From Diadema setosum (taxonomy: Eukaryota > Echinodermata > Echinoidea > Diadematoida > Diadematidae), in the NCBI RefSeq assembly GCF_964275005.1, contig NC_092689.1, positions 2,821,001-2,885,000 of the forward strand: 64,000 nucleotides of DNA. The letters are read 5' to 3'. Positions 1 to 12,500 of this stretch are shown here, piece by piece (position 1 is the stretch's first letter; the number at the start of each line of letters is the position of its first letter). A model generated the notes under the pieces. That model made no database searches. It was given only the letters and a program-made list of their open reading frames with translations, and was not told the origin of the DNA. A program made the translations under genes and the position numbers.

Positions 1-85
1 TAAATGTAATTGAATATAAAACATCACACAGAAACCATGATCAGGTATGCTATTAGATTGCAATACTCTTTGTTTACCAGCCATT

Positions 86-235
86 GGGGGGGGGGGGGGG
101 GGGGGCTTTAGTATGTCTAACAATACTTAGGTAGTTAATTTATGCACTTTAACGTAGCAATGCACTGGAGTCATTTCGTAGTCCATTGAATCATGTTTTC
201 TTCTTATTTTGGAATCCTCCCCCCCCCCCCCCCCC
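86..235. repeat. poly-G and poly-C homopolymers
   Basis: A run of 20 G (86-105) and a run of 17 C (219-235) lie 113 bp apart and could pair with each other or form G-quadruplex structures. Run lengths are unreliable in most sequencing data. Confidence 0.85.
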
Positions 236-303
236 AAGTTATGGCTGGCATATTTATGAAGTTATAGTGTTTTAAAACTGAATAGGTCTACAAGAAGACA
301 AAG

Positions 304-789
304 ACCCCGTTTACAGGCCCGCAATTTTGTCTGTTTACACTGCCGGGCTCGGCCCAGGCTTTTAATTCAAACCTTTCAATATTTTGTCGTAGTGGCGCTC
401 TGCTTGTAAACAAACACAATTTGGTAAAGTCTGGTTTCCAGACCCTTTGCCAACTGGACTCCGCGGCGGCGACTTTGTCGCCGCCTTTGCCGAAGGAAAA
501 ATCCTTTGCAGGACAAAACCACCTTAAACTATACTAGTTTTCGACGTTAAGGGCGTTAATATCCTGAATAGTGAAATAGCACGGACAGAGGGTCTGGAAG
601 CCAGACTAAATTTGGTACCGCATTTGGCCCAGTTTGCGTTTATACAGAGAAAACGAGACCACCTCTAGAGCATGGCTAAATGCGCGGCCAATTTTGGCCC
701 CGTATTTGGCCTTTTGCGCGTTCACACTGAACTGAAGGCGGGCTCAGCCGCAGCCGAGCCGCGGCCCAGCCCTGCACTGTAAACGGGTT
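304..789. mobile_element. non-autonomous inverted-repeat element, outer copy
   Basis: The left end (about 308-316) reads CCGTTTACAG and the right end (about 778-786) reads CTGTAAACGG, its reverse complement. GC-rich subterminal blocks containing GGGCTCGGCCC-like sequence also mirror each other. There is no coding capacity. A second element is inserted inside it (427-608). The superfamily is not assigned. Confidence 0.6.
427..608. mobile_element. 182-bp MITE nested in the outer element
   Basis: The 20-bp terminal inverted repeats match at 18 positions (core AGTCTGG, TTCCAGACCCT). The 9-bp sequence AATTTGGTA occurs on both sides (418-426 and 609-617) and is the likely target duplication. A duplication of 8-9 bp suggests a hAT- or Mutator-type transposase supplied in trans; this is inference. 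Confidence 0.75.
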
Positions 790-3579
790 CATAGTGACAG
801 GAATGAAATTGTTTCAGCGTAATGATGTCAAAATCAAACTCATTTGCTGGTTGCTGTGAGATGTCACTTAAATGGCTTGTCAGTTGACCTCAATGACCCC
901 AGACTAGTGTCATGTTTTGTCTGATTTTGCACTAAATGCCTGATAAGTTTCTCTACAGCATATAATCTCTTTGAGTAAGATCATTTATTATGAAAGGTGT
1001 AATGTACACTGTAATCAATGCCCAGACTTGTTTGCCATGCTTGCTTACAAACACCCAATCACATGTATGCACCTTCTCACACCTCGGTGAAGTAAAACAA
1101 TAAAACAATGAACCCCATGTATTGTATTCTAATTCCATGTGCCCTGTTTCAGTCATCACTCTTGCAGTGAGAAAACAACATCCTTTCCAATAACAATGGA
1201 AATACTGTGAAAGCATGTGGAGAGTAGAGGGATATGAGTCCTTAGAGTCAGAAAGTCTGTCAATATTCTTACACATCACTAGACTGACAATTTCGTGTTT
1301 TGGGTATTTGTGTACTTCCATCGTCCATATGCATACAGAATTCTTCAACTGTAGGAAGTAATTGAGAAAGCACAGGTGTACATTCAAGTAGTATATACAT
1401 GTACTAATCGGTTTCTTGTGACAGTGCCATGAAACAACAATGCTAAATAATTGTTGTTTTTTTTGTTTTGTTTTTTTTTTACTTGGATTTGTCTTCTGTA
1501 AATGCATTTGAGGAATACGTATTTTGATGAAGATTAAACATTTATAAATTATAACTTGAAGTAAACTACAATATTCATGGCTTAATTGCATTACAGTGTC
1601 AGTGATAGCAGATTTTATGCAGTTAATTAGAATGCCAGATTAGGAAGTGAACGATTCTACTACATTTATGGTATACAAAGTTTTCTTCCAAATCCTGCTT
1701 TGTTGACAGGGGTACCTCATTAATTGATGCTCCATAAGGGCTTTCTACTGTAATCACATTTCACTGAATTAATTAGACTGGGGTTTGTTCTGGACTGGAT
1801 ATTTTGATTATAAAGGGCAATCTTTTGCAAATAATCACTATGGCATGCCCTGGATGTATTTCACGCCCTGTGATAGTTTGTAGTGTGTATATTCTAATTT
1901 TCATTGATTTTTCACAAACAATATCTTCAGGTATGTGCTCACCATTTTGTTAAGTATAGGTATTGATAAATATCTAAATCTGACCATCTATTTTTTCTAT
2001 GTATGTATTGTATTATCTGTATGGCCATACAGTAAGGTTCAAAGTGAATAGATTAGCAGTAAATCTGAGTGCCGTTTTTATCCTTCCTCTCCACTTTGAT
2101 AACAAATCAACAAACTGGTTGTTAAGGTGTTTCATATCTATGATCCACAGAATAATGCTGGTTGTGATATTACAGTATTGAAAACAGGGTGCAAACTCCT
2201 TTTTAACTCCCAAGAGATAAGATATTAAAGTCCTTTTGCAGACTTGACTCGCTGCCAAAGAAATTAGTACTGTGAGCAGATGATAAGAGTTCTTTGCCTT
2301 TGAGTGATTTTTACAGCCTACAACTTGTACATGTTGTAGAGTTGATATTTTAGGTCATCTTAAAAAGGTTATCATTTTTTTTTTTTTTTTGCAAGCCAGT
2401 GACCTACTTCTTGAGACCAGAATCAAGATTGTAACTCTGACAATCCAACGAGTAAAACGATATGATGTTTCTAAGACAAGAAGGATATGGAAAAAACATG
2501 AATTATGATAACATGTCGTCAATTGTGCATATATGTGAGTCTCAAACTAAAAGGCTTTAGTTATTAGAAAAAGGCTGGAGAAGACTGTGCCTTACAGTGA
2601 CAGTGGTATGAATGATAAAGTGAAATTAAAGAGGAAATTGTGACAGTTATGTGACAGCCAAATTTGACAAATGGAAAGTCTGTTTATACATTTTGAAAGT
2701 CAGTTTAATTATTGTCAGTTGTCATTTTATCAATGTGGATGCTGAAATAGATTTGACTGTAGCATTAATATGTTGTTTGTGTAGAGTTCAAATTTGCTTT
2801 GAGTTTAATGAATCTATTATCCAGTTTTCCTTGACCTTGCATGTAAAATTCTATTCTTAAACCTTTTGATATTCTCAGCTAGAAATGGTCCATGTGAGTG
2901 CAGAAATGGGGCAGGCTGTGCTAGCATGTTTTCTTCTCTGCAATGAGAGGCTTGATGTGACTAGTACCCTGCGCTACTCTTTGTTACCAGCCGACTGTAA
3001 CTGAATTTTGAGACCACATAAATGACAGTCCGACTTCCATTTGTTATTATAAATGTGTTTTCTAACTCCTCTCAGTGTCATCTTTAACTCTCTGGCTTTT
3101 TGTCTCTTTCTATCTACATTATCTGTTTACATCTTGATATAGATGGAAATTTATGTTTGTGTTTATGTATGTGTGTAGGTGTGGATAGATGTATGTATCA
3201 ATCTTTTTGTCCTATCCCACTGATACTTTCCTATTTCTCTTTAAGGATGACATCTTTGACTTTCATTCCTTGTAATGCCCACTTTAATAGATGCAAGACT
3301 ATGAGTTCCCTATTCCCTCAGTATGTCACATTTTGTTTCATTCTGCTGTCATCATGTCAGTGCTATTATCATCCAAGGCTACACACTGGCACTGGTCAGA
3401 CGGTCCCTGACCACTAAAAATCACTGTCGGACCAGTAACTTTTTCAAGAATTTACCAGTAAAGAATGGAAAAACTATGTACCTACTGGACTGACGGACAG
3501 ATCGGACCAGTAGAAGAAATGGGGTATTATCTAACCCTCTCTATCTCTTTCCTTTCCCCCTCCTCTCTCCCCTTCCCAG

Positions 3580-6500
3580 GAAAGATCACCATGGTGGCGT
3601 GTGACACAGCAAAGAGAATCAAGGCCATCCTTGAGAAGGCCTCAGAGAGCCCCTCCCTCAAGGTCATCATCGTCATGCTCCCCAATGAGGTCACCGATGA
3701 AGTGAAGCAACTCGCCAGAGAGTCCAACGTTCAGCTCTACACCATCCAGGAACTCAGAGTACGTGAGGTTTTTCTATGAGATACAATTTTGAAGTGTTTA
3801 CATCACGCACAGTCAAACTTTAGCCAGCCATAACCACTCAAGATAACACAAATATACAAGCCCATCACATATACTAGGCAATTGACTAGACAGCATTGGT
3901 AGTTGATTTTGTTGATATGGCATATTATCGCTTTGTAGCAGCCATAACACTGATAACATTTTGTGAGAAGGAAATATGATTATCATTTTCTTGTATTCGA
4001 TGTTCACATGTTGATAAGTATGGTAAAGAAGTGTATAATTATGATGCATGAATAATTAGATATGCTGATGGAAAGAAAATTCAGCAGTCTGTTAGCAATA
4101 AAGTTCCACATTTGCGAAAGTGAAATACTGGCCAGGGAAGACAAATTAAATGGTTTCTGGTCATATTTTAGTGGCTAATAATGTTGATAACCACAGTGAC
4201 TACAGACGGGCATTGCCTTATTAGGCATTTGACATTTACCACAGTACGTCCTTCTGTTTAAGATATTTTACCATTTTTGACAACTCCAGATGACTTAACT
4301 AATTCTTTAGCATGTATGAGAATCACATGAAAATCTTATTTCAATGTTGCTTTTTAAGAAAGAAATTTTATCACAAATTGAGTGTAAGAATAGTCATCTT
4401 GGTTGGACTGGTTTATATTCACAAAAATCTCCAGATGACTTAACCAATTCTTTAGCATGTATTAGCAGCAAATGAAAATCTTATTTCAATGATGCTTTTC
4501 AAAGAAGAAATTTTTATCACTCATTGAGCCTATAAATAGTCATCTTGGTTGGACTGGTTTATATTCACAAAATCTCAAGTATACCCACATATTGCCAAAC
4601 CATGAGATGTGAACATAGTGTAAGAAATTCAGAATGAAATGAGAAGAGGTCAAAATAAAAAAAGACTAATATAAACAAAGGGATTTAATTTTCATAACAG
4701 TAATCTTATACTGTTTGCTTCCATTTCCAGGAACTAGGAAAGAAACATATGCAAGAACCATCGGTAGGTATTCATCATGGCTTTTTTTTTCTTTTTTGTT
4801 GTTGTTATTGTTGTTGTTGTTTTTTTTTTGTTGTTTTTTTTTTTTTAGCGACTGACTGTAACTACAACTGACTTAGTCTTGATCAATATGGATATTCATA
4901 TGAATATTAGTTATTCTTTTCACTTGGTTTTACAGTTTGAAAAAATCTGGTTTCTTCTATACAATGCTGTAGAACTTTGTGTATTGTACTCTGGTTTATT
5001 ATAATTGTTGTTATCATTTATTATTATATATTTCAGATTCTTCAAAACTGCATCTCCTTTACCAATCTTTCCCCTTCTCTGTCTCATGTCTGTAAAATGA
5101 TACGCAACATTGAGAGATATCTCAACCTGTTCTATTCCTGCTTTGTTAAAAATCTTTGAATTCCTTTGGAGCACTGCCCTGTCTGTGTATATAAAGCTTG
5201 AAATGTTCTCACAAAGTTGTTGACTTTATAGGAGCTTGTAAATTTGTAAACATAATAAATGCATTCTGAAAACTAAACTTACAAGAACAAGTCCTGAAAT
5301 ATAAACAGTAGGCGATGTTTATTTTGCAGTGTTGTCTTATTTTCCCATGCTTGACTGATAACTGTAGAAAATTGCATCTGGCAAAAACATTGCCTCACAT
5401 GAGAGATACGCAATGAAATGAAATGAAATGCAATGGTGGGAAGGTGCATACAACTGTACATGTACTTTTCTCTAGAAAAGAGAAAATACTTGTCTTGGAA
5501 ACATTACCTTTGAGATAATGCCAGTATTTTGTGTTGCTTTGCTATCTAGCCACCGTCTCCTGATGATCTGTACACTGTGTGCTACACTAGTGGGACAACT
5601 GGTACGAAGAATTCTTCAAAAGCCAAGTATTTGCTTTTCTAGACTCTCAAGAATTACTGATACGACAAGAAACAAAGGAAAGAAGTAAAGCCTTGGAGTA
5701 TTTGTTCTATGTTCATTGTATCCCTGCCCTGAACTGGCTTTTAAAAGCTGTTGTGGTTTTGCCTCTACCAAGTAGGCAGTAGCTGATAGGTTCACTTCCC
5801 GTGCTCATCGTTTTGGTCCTGCATTTGGAGGGTCAATTAAAATATTTATGACTGGGAGGAGTATTCAACTACAGTAACTCAAAACTGGATGAAGCAGCTT
5901 TCACCAAACTTGGTCCAAGGATGATGTATGATGGGACAATTAGTTGAGTAGATTTTAGGGACATTGGCAAGAGGTCAAAGGTCAAAAGGTCAAGGTCAAA
6001 TGCTAAAAATGTTGCTATTTCCCCCATATCTGTGCAATGCCCAAAGTTATTTTCTTGAAACTCAGTGTAGACATGTACTACTGCATAAAGATTCTCCAGA
6101 GAGAGTTTCATGTCATAAGGTCAAAGGTCAAAAGGTCAAAGGTTAGGTGAAAAATGTTGCAATATCACTTTTCTCGCAAATGGTTCAATGTATCTTCATG
6201 GAACTTGGTACATACGCATGTACTGACTGGCAGGGATTATCTAGGGAATTTAGGGGTCATGGGTCAATAGTCAGGGGGTCAATGGTCAAGGTCAACTCCT
6301 CAAAATTTTAGTATTTCCCTCATATACTAGTATATGCAATGCTTGCATTATTAGTTTAAAAACTTAGTATATGCATTCATTACCTAATGGAGATTCTCTG
6401 GGAAATTTCCACCCAGAAGGTCAAAGGTCAAAGGTTAAGGGTCAAAGGCCAGGTTTCAATGCCCCCCAAATAATCTATTTTGTACTGTAATTACACTCTT

Positions 6501-9500
6501 TCTTCATACTTTGGAAATTACTCAATGCATAAACTTATAAAAGGGTCCGTCAGAAGTCAAGTAAAAATTCTCAATTCCCTAAATATGTGTACCTGCACTC
6601 TTAGACAATCATAGCAAACCCAGTTCAAGGAAAGTGAACATTCAAGATATTTCTGACAAACCTGTCATTTCAGTATTTTGCCAGTTATGTGAAACTGTCA
6701 TCACACATTGTGAAGACATTGTACTATACACCTATTTGGAGAATCATGCATTATGGCGGAGGCATCAGTCGCCATAGTGACATTTCTAGTTCTCTTTTTT
6801 TTTTTTTCATAGCAGGTTTGCAACCCTGATTGAGATCATTTATTTGGGTATTTCTTTGCCTTTAAAACTAAATTTGAAAATCACAGGTAATCCAAAGGGG
6901 GCAATGCTGACACATGGAAACATCATTGCTGCTGGAGCGGGACTTGAAAAGGCCTGCTATGTGAGTTAAATCTATGACCATTGACATTGACAATGTTCAT
7001 TCAGATTGTGATAGCACAAATGGCTGAAAGATGGGAGATGTTTGAATATTCTGCCCATATTTGTCAATGAGAAAATTTCCACTTTAATGAAATATGCAGA
7101 ATAAGTAGCCAAAACCCCATAGACTTATGCCTGTCTTTCATCAGCATATACTAGGAAGAATGCTCAAGGAAAGTTAAGACAAATAAAAGCTGGAAAACCA
7201 ATGTTAATGTTTTTGTTTGTTTGTGTTGTTTTGTTATGTTTTTAGGGGAAGTTTTGGTGTAAATGATGCTAGTTTCACATAAACATAGTTTTGCTGTCAC
7301 ATTTCCATTTATATTCTCATGTGCAACTATACATAATCAAGGCAGTGTTATAAATCAGAATTTAGTGTTTGGCTATTCAGAACATAGTGCAGCCAGTTTC
7401 CACATAAGTATTTATTTTTCAATATTTTTATCGAAATGAGTGAGAATAATTTATACCAGAGAGTCAGTGAAATAACACCAGAATATTTCTTTATTTCCTT
7501 GTTCTTCTTGTATCAACCCTTCCCCCCTCAAAAAATAAGAATTTATAAAAATGAAAATATAAGTATGAATCCTTATCTTGCTGCATTCATGTTATATGCC
7601 TATTTTTCTGCAGCCTGCTCTGGTGTTTGAACCTGGTCAGGTCCATTTGTCATACCTCCCCCTTGCTCACATGTATGAAAGATTAAATGTGGTAAGTTTC
7701 TGTCGTTTGCAAGGAATGAATACTCTGCACTTTGTTTGATAGTATAATCTATCTACATCTTTCATATATTCCTTTTCTTTCTATGTACTTTGTGCTTTCC
7801 TGCGTCTGTTTGAATGCTATTGCAAAAAATGACCATATCTCTTTGTGAAATACTTGTTTTGTTGTATCATCTGTGTAGCAATATGAACGGTTTGTAAAGG
7901 AAATTGCCAAAGAAATGCCATTTTTATGAAAGAAGGCATTTTGCAGTAATTCTTACTGGAAGAATAATAGCTGATTGGATGCAAATATTTCAGGATAATG
8001 TGGTACTTTACATCAGCCTATTTATAAAGGCATGCTATAAAGTACTACATATGTATATATATGAGGATTGAAATGTACACAAATGGGATTATTCATATAT
8101 CTTGGCATATACTTCTATTAATATGTGTCTATACTCACATATATTTAGTTATATCTTTGAATGTCATGTTGAAACCGTCAGCTCATGATGATGATGCATG
8201 GGGGCAAGACTGCTTATTACCGTGGTGACGTAAAAGCCATCATAGACGACATCAAGATGGCCTGTCCCAGCGGGTTCTGCTCCGTCCCGCGGCTCCTCAA
8301 TAGAGTGCATGACAGGGTATGTGTGTAGTCATCCTCTTTGTGTATATTATATATTATATATTATATGTTATTTATTATATATTATATATTATATATTATA
8401 TATTATTTATTATGTATTATATATTATATATTATATATTATATATTATATATCATATATTATATATTATATATTATATATTATATATTATATATTATATA
8501 TTATATATTATATATTATATATCATATATTATATATTATATATTATATATTATATATCATATATTATATATTATATATTATATATTATATATTATATATT
8601 ATATATTATATATATTGTCTGTTGAGAATGAGAAGGGCGTTAACCCTAATCAGGCTGGGCTTTTTCGGCTATGCTATATCTGGGGGGGGGGGGGGGCGGA
8701 ATCCGCCCCCCCCTTCAGATCTCGCCTATGGAACGCGTGATCGCGTCGAAAATCGGCACACGCAACGCCCAAGACGTATACTATCAAAATGTATGGTTGC
8801 TTTCTCTGAAAATTTTTTCTTATATTTTGTATTAATTATTGTAATTTATGCATGAAATCAGTTTGGGGCTCTAAATCACTTATTAATGCTCTAATTAAGC
8901 TAATTTCTTTTTTAAAATGTTTCTTGTATCATTCTCCTGAGACATAGGATAAAAAAAATCTGTATCGAAATTAATTTCTTATGTATTTGTTTGTTTTTTG
9001 AATTTCTTATGTATTTCCTTGTTTTTTGACCTTTTGTTTTTGTTTGTTTTTTGGCCAAAATTTGTCACAGACATTTTTTGAAGCTTTATTATGCTAAAAT
9101 AAATTAATTTCATCCTTTCTAAGTCAAGATATTAATTTTTATGTGAATTAATTGAAAAAAAAAACAATTTGCATTGGATTTGTACACAAAATCACGTTTT
9201 GGAGCAATTTTGGGGTTGACAAATTTTTTTCGAACGGGCGTCGCGTCAAAACGGTACGCAACAATTTTGGTCTCAAAAGTTGCGCGATACTTGAAAGAAA
9301 AAAGTCATGAAACATCGCAGCGGGAGCTTATCGCGCTGCGAAGATATTACGCGAAACGTCGAGGGGGGGCTGATTCCGCCCCCTCCCCCCCCCCCAGCCT
9401 GATTATTGTTAAGTGGTCATGAACACTATGGTTTTAGTGGCAACTTAACGCCCTTATCATTCTCAGCCGACGATATTGTATATTGTATATTACATATTAC

Positions 9501-12500
9501 ATATTACATATTACATATTACATATTACATATTACATATTACATATTACATATTACATATTACATGTTACGTATATATTATATATTATATATTACATATT
9601 ACATATTATATATTATATATACTACATATATACATCCTCTTGATGCATATTATCATACATGATATATACTATTGTATCACTAGCACGGCAACCAAGTACA
9701 CACAGCCCTTTCCTTCAGTTTAATCCTCACTGGCATTTTTAAGAAAAGATCTTCCGAAAGTGATGCTCTCTGAAAGTCACTGTTCTCAGTGCATGCAGTA
9801 GGCTCCTAAACTTGCTGAATGTCTTAAGAAGTTTGATTCTTATTAGAAGTTTTAATTTGTTTTGTCAGATTTAAAGGTGTACTTTTTCCTGTAGTTTTAT
9901 TGTCAATGAGGATGCTCATGAATCTAGTTATCCTCTTCTTTATGTAGCATCACTCATGTAAACCTTTCCTCCAATAACTGTCCCATGCTTATGTTTAAAA
10001 GATATCAATGTCTGTCTCATGGTATTTAACTTTCGATAGTCACTTACCTTACCATACTTGCAGTCAAAACTAAATGTTTGCTGTTTGTCTGAACTCCTAC
10101 AGAGTATTGTGCCCAATGATAAGTTATATTGACAGGTGGTCTTATGTGGCACCTTCATTGTGTGCCCAATATGTCATAAGGGCAAAATTTAATGCAACAT
10201 TTTATTATGTCGTGATACTATTTGTCATATACAGACATTTTATGTTTGCATTTGTAAATGGGTCTTTGTAAGTGAACGTGGCAATCTGAAGGTACTTAAC
10301 CCGTTGAGGACGAATCCCGATTATACTCGGGCAAGGGTCTATGGGAAATGTGTGTTGTAGCAAAATCAAACTGTCCTCAATGGGTTAAGAATGTTTGTAG
10401 ATTGGTATGCATGAAATGATTTGTGAAATGATAAATCAAAAGATTTTCTACCTGGGACAGTACGAGGGTTGAAGAAATTCATTCATATGTTTTAGTGACC
10501 TTGACATCTGTTGCTTTGCAGATAACGCAAGGAGTTAATGCCAGCAACTGGTTTAAGCGCACCATCTTTGGTATGGCCATGAAGAGCAAGATGGCAGATC
10601 TCCAGAGGTCAGTCCCTGAAACTTTCTTTTTCATTTTTAAAGAAAAAAGTTGGGTTTCTTTGTTTTTATACAAGATATTACCCAACACTAGAATATGTCA
10701 GTTTCAATACAGAAAAGTTGAAGTAATAGATCAGTGAAAATTTTATCTCAAATGGTACAGTCATATATATTTTTTTTTAAGTCTTCAGGTGTTGGTAATT
10801 CATTCAGTATCAGGTCTATTAGGCATTTCTGATTGTTGCTATGGTTATGTGATAGTGACTTCATTTGCATTGAAATTTTCATTTACTTTGCATAGGAATC
10901 ATCAGAAATGCAATGTTTCTTCTTGAAAGAATATGTTTCTTGCTCAGACTTTTAGGATGTGTACCAGGGAATAGCTAACCTGGATTTATCTCGTGTATAA
11001 GTGGAGATGAGTTCCTTGAGAGAAGATTTTAGATGTGACATAAGGGCCATTGCACACCTACGAAGGAATTTCATGTAAGCAGTTGTATTATTGAAAGCAA
11101 GGCACTCAGAGTGTGTATGTTGACAGGCAAATGGAGACCATTTTAAATGACAAGCTGACATTGTAGTAGTGTTCATAATGTTTACCATACACTTGATCTG
11201 GTCATGCACAAATTTGTATTGCTTTTTTTTTATACAGCACTGTCTTCCTTCTTCACTAACTTTATGGTATCATATTCTTTACTGATAAGTTTGTGATTGG
11301 AGCGTGAACTGCCTTGTCAAATGGAAAACAAAAGGAAAGTGATCAGTAGATGAGTGTTAGATTCTATTGTATTTTGATAACTGGAATAGAATTGTAATCA
11401 CACTCCTTGATTGCTATGTAAAAGAGCTTGAGCTTACAATTTAGCACATATAAGTGATATTTTGTGTGTTAAAGGATTTATGATATTGTTCTCAGTGCTG
11501 CATATGCCTTTTCAGTTTGATCCATGTACGTTATATGCCGTATGAAAAAGTGTGTCCGTCTTTGTGAATCTTGTATGATATCATGTTGTGAATCTCCCAT
11601 CTGCCTTTCCAACAGGGGGATCGTGAGGAATGACACCATCTGGGATCGGCTTGCATTCAAGAGAATTCAGGTTTGTTGCAGCAATTGATGTTATGAGTAT
11701 TATTACTTTGATTTTTTGCAATAATCATTGCTGATCTATGCATGTGCAGTCAGAAGCAATTGTATAGACAGCTCTGATGATACAGACATGTCCAGGGTAT
11801 GGAGCAACCCTTTGTAAAATAAACATGAGACAGTGTAAGATAGTTCAGCATAGTGTAAAGATAATGAATGTAATAATATCTATATGTCTTTATATCTATC
11901 CATCTATCTATCTATCTATCTGTCTATCCATCTATCTATAGATATAGATATTTCTGCAGTGAGGGTAAAGTGGGGGAGTGTGATACTTGATTTTCAGTTT
12001 AACCAATTGGCGATGGGAACCTGTGAATCCCATGCAAAGTCTGTTTGGATTTCAAAGCTTGTATGGGAAAAGGGTTGATGTGTTTCATGTATTCATCATA
12101 GGAACATGCAACCTACTCTGCTGTTGAAGTAACATCAAGTAGAAAAAAAAAAAGTTTTAAAAAGATGCTAAAATACAGAGAGTTAATAAAGCATAACAAG
12201 TGGAGGCACATCTCTTGACAATGTCCTGTCGTGCCAATGCAAGTATCTAAAAATACATGTCATGCATGCTTTTAAGCCATTGACGATGGACTGATTTTCC
12301 TATGACACTCACTTCCCATTCACCCCGACCCAAGAATACTTGGGACTAGTCTTCAACGGGTTATTCATCTATGCTATTTAGGATAATCAATGTGAAAGAA
12401 ATAATTGCCATTGCCTTAAATATCTGATCTGCAAATGTCACACCCATACAGGCTATCATGGGAGGCAAACTCCAAGTTGTGTTCTCTGGGGCCGCTCCCC

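Larger units (their letters stand above)
1..3579. other. non-coding sequence upstream of the first visible ACSL exon
   Basis: No exon of the missing N-terminal part of ACSL could be recognised here, so this is most simply a long intron of that gene. It holds two homopolymers, a nested pair of inverted-repeat elements near 304-789 and otherwise AT-rich sequence. A 212-codon minus-strand reading frame (953-1591) has no recognisable domain and is rich in low-complexity Lys/Gln and Cys, so it is treated as chance. Confidence 0.6.

Noticed and set aside
953..1591. 212-codon minus-strand reading frame
   Set aside because: No recognisable domain, low-complexity Lys/Gln region from a T-rich run, no splice or start context, and it lies in what appears to be an ACSL intron.
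1..3579. Search for the upstream ACSL exons
   Set aside because: No frame here resembles the conserved block before the first visible exon (the FAQNRPEW / YDTLG region known in the family), so those exons are assumed to lie before the window.
8309..8855. Three overlapping plus-strand frames rich in Tyr-Ile-Leu
   Set aside because: They are translations of the 7-bp TATATTA satellite, which has no stop in any of these frames by composition.
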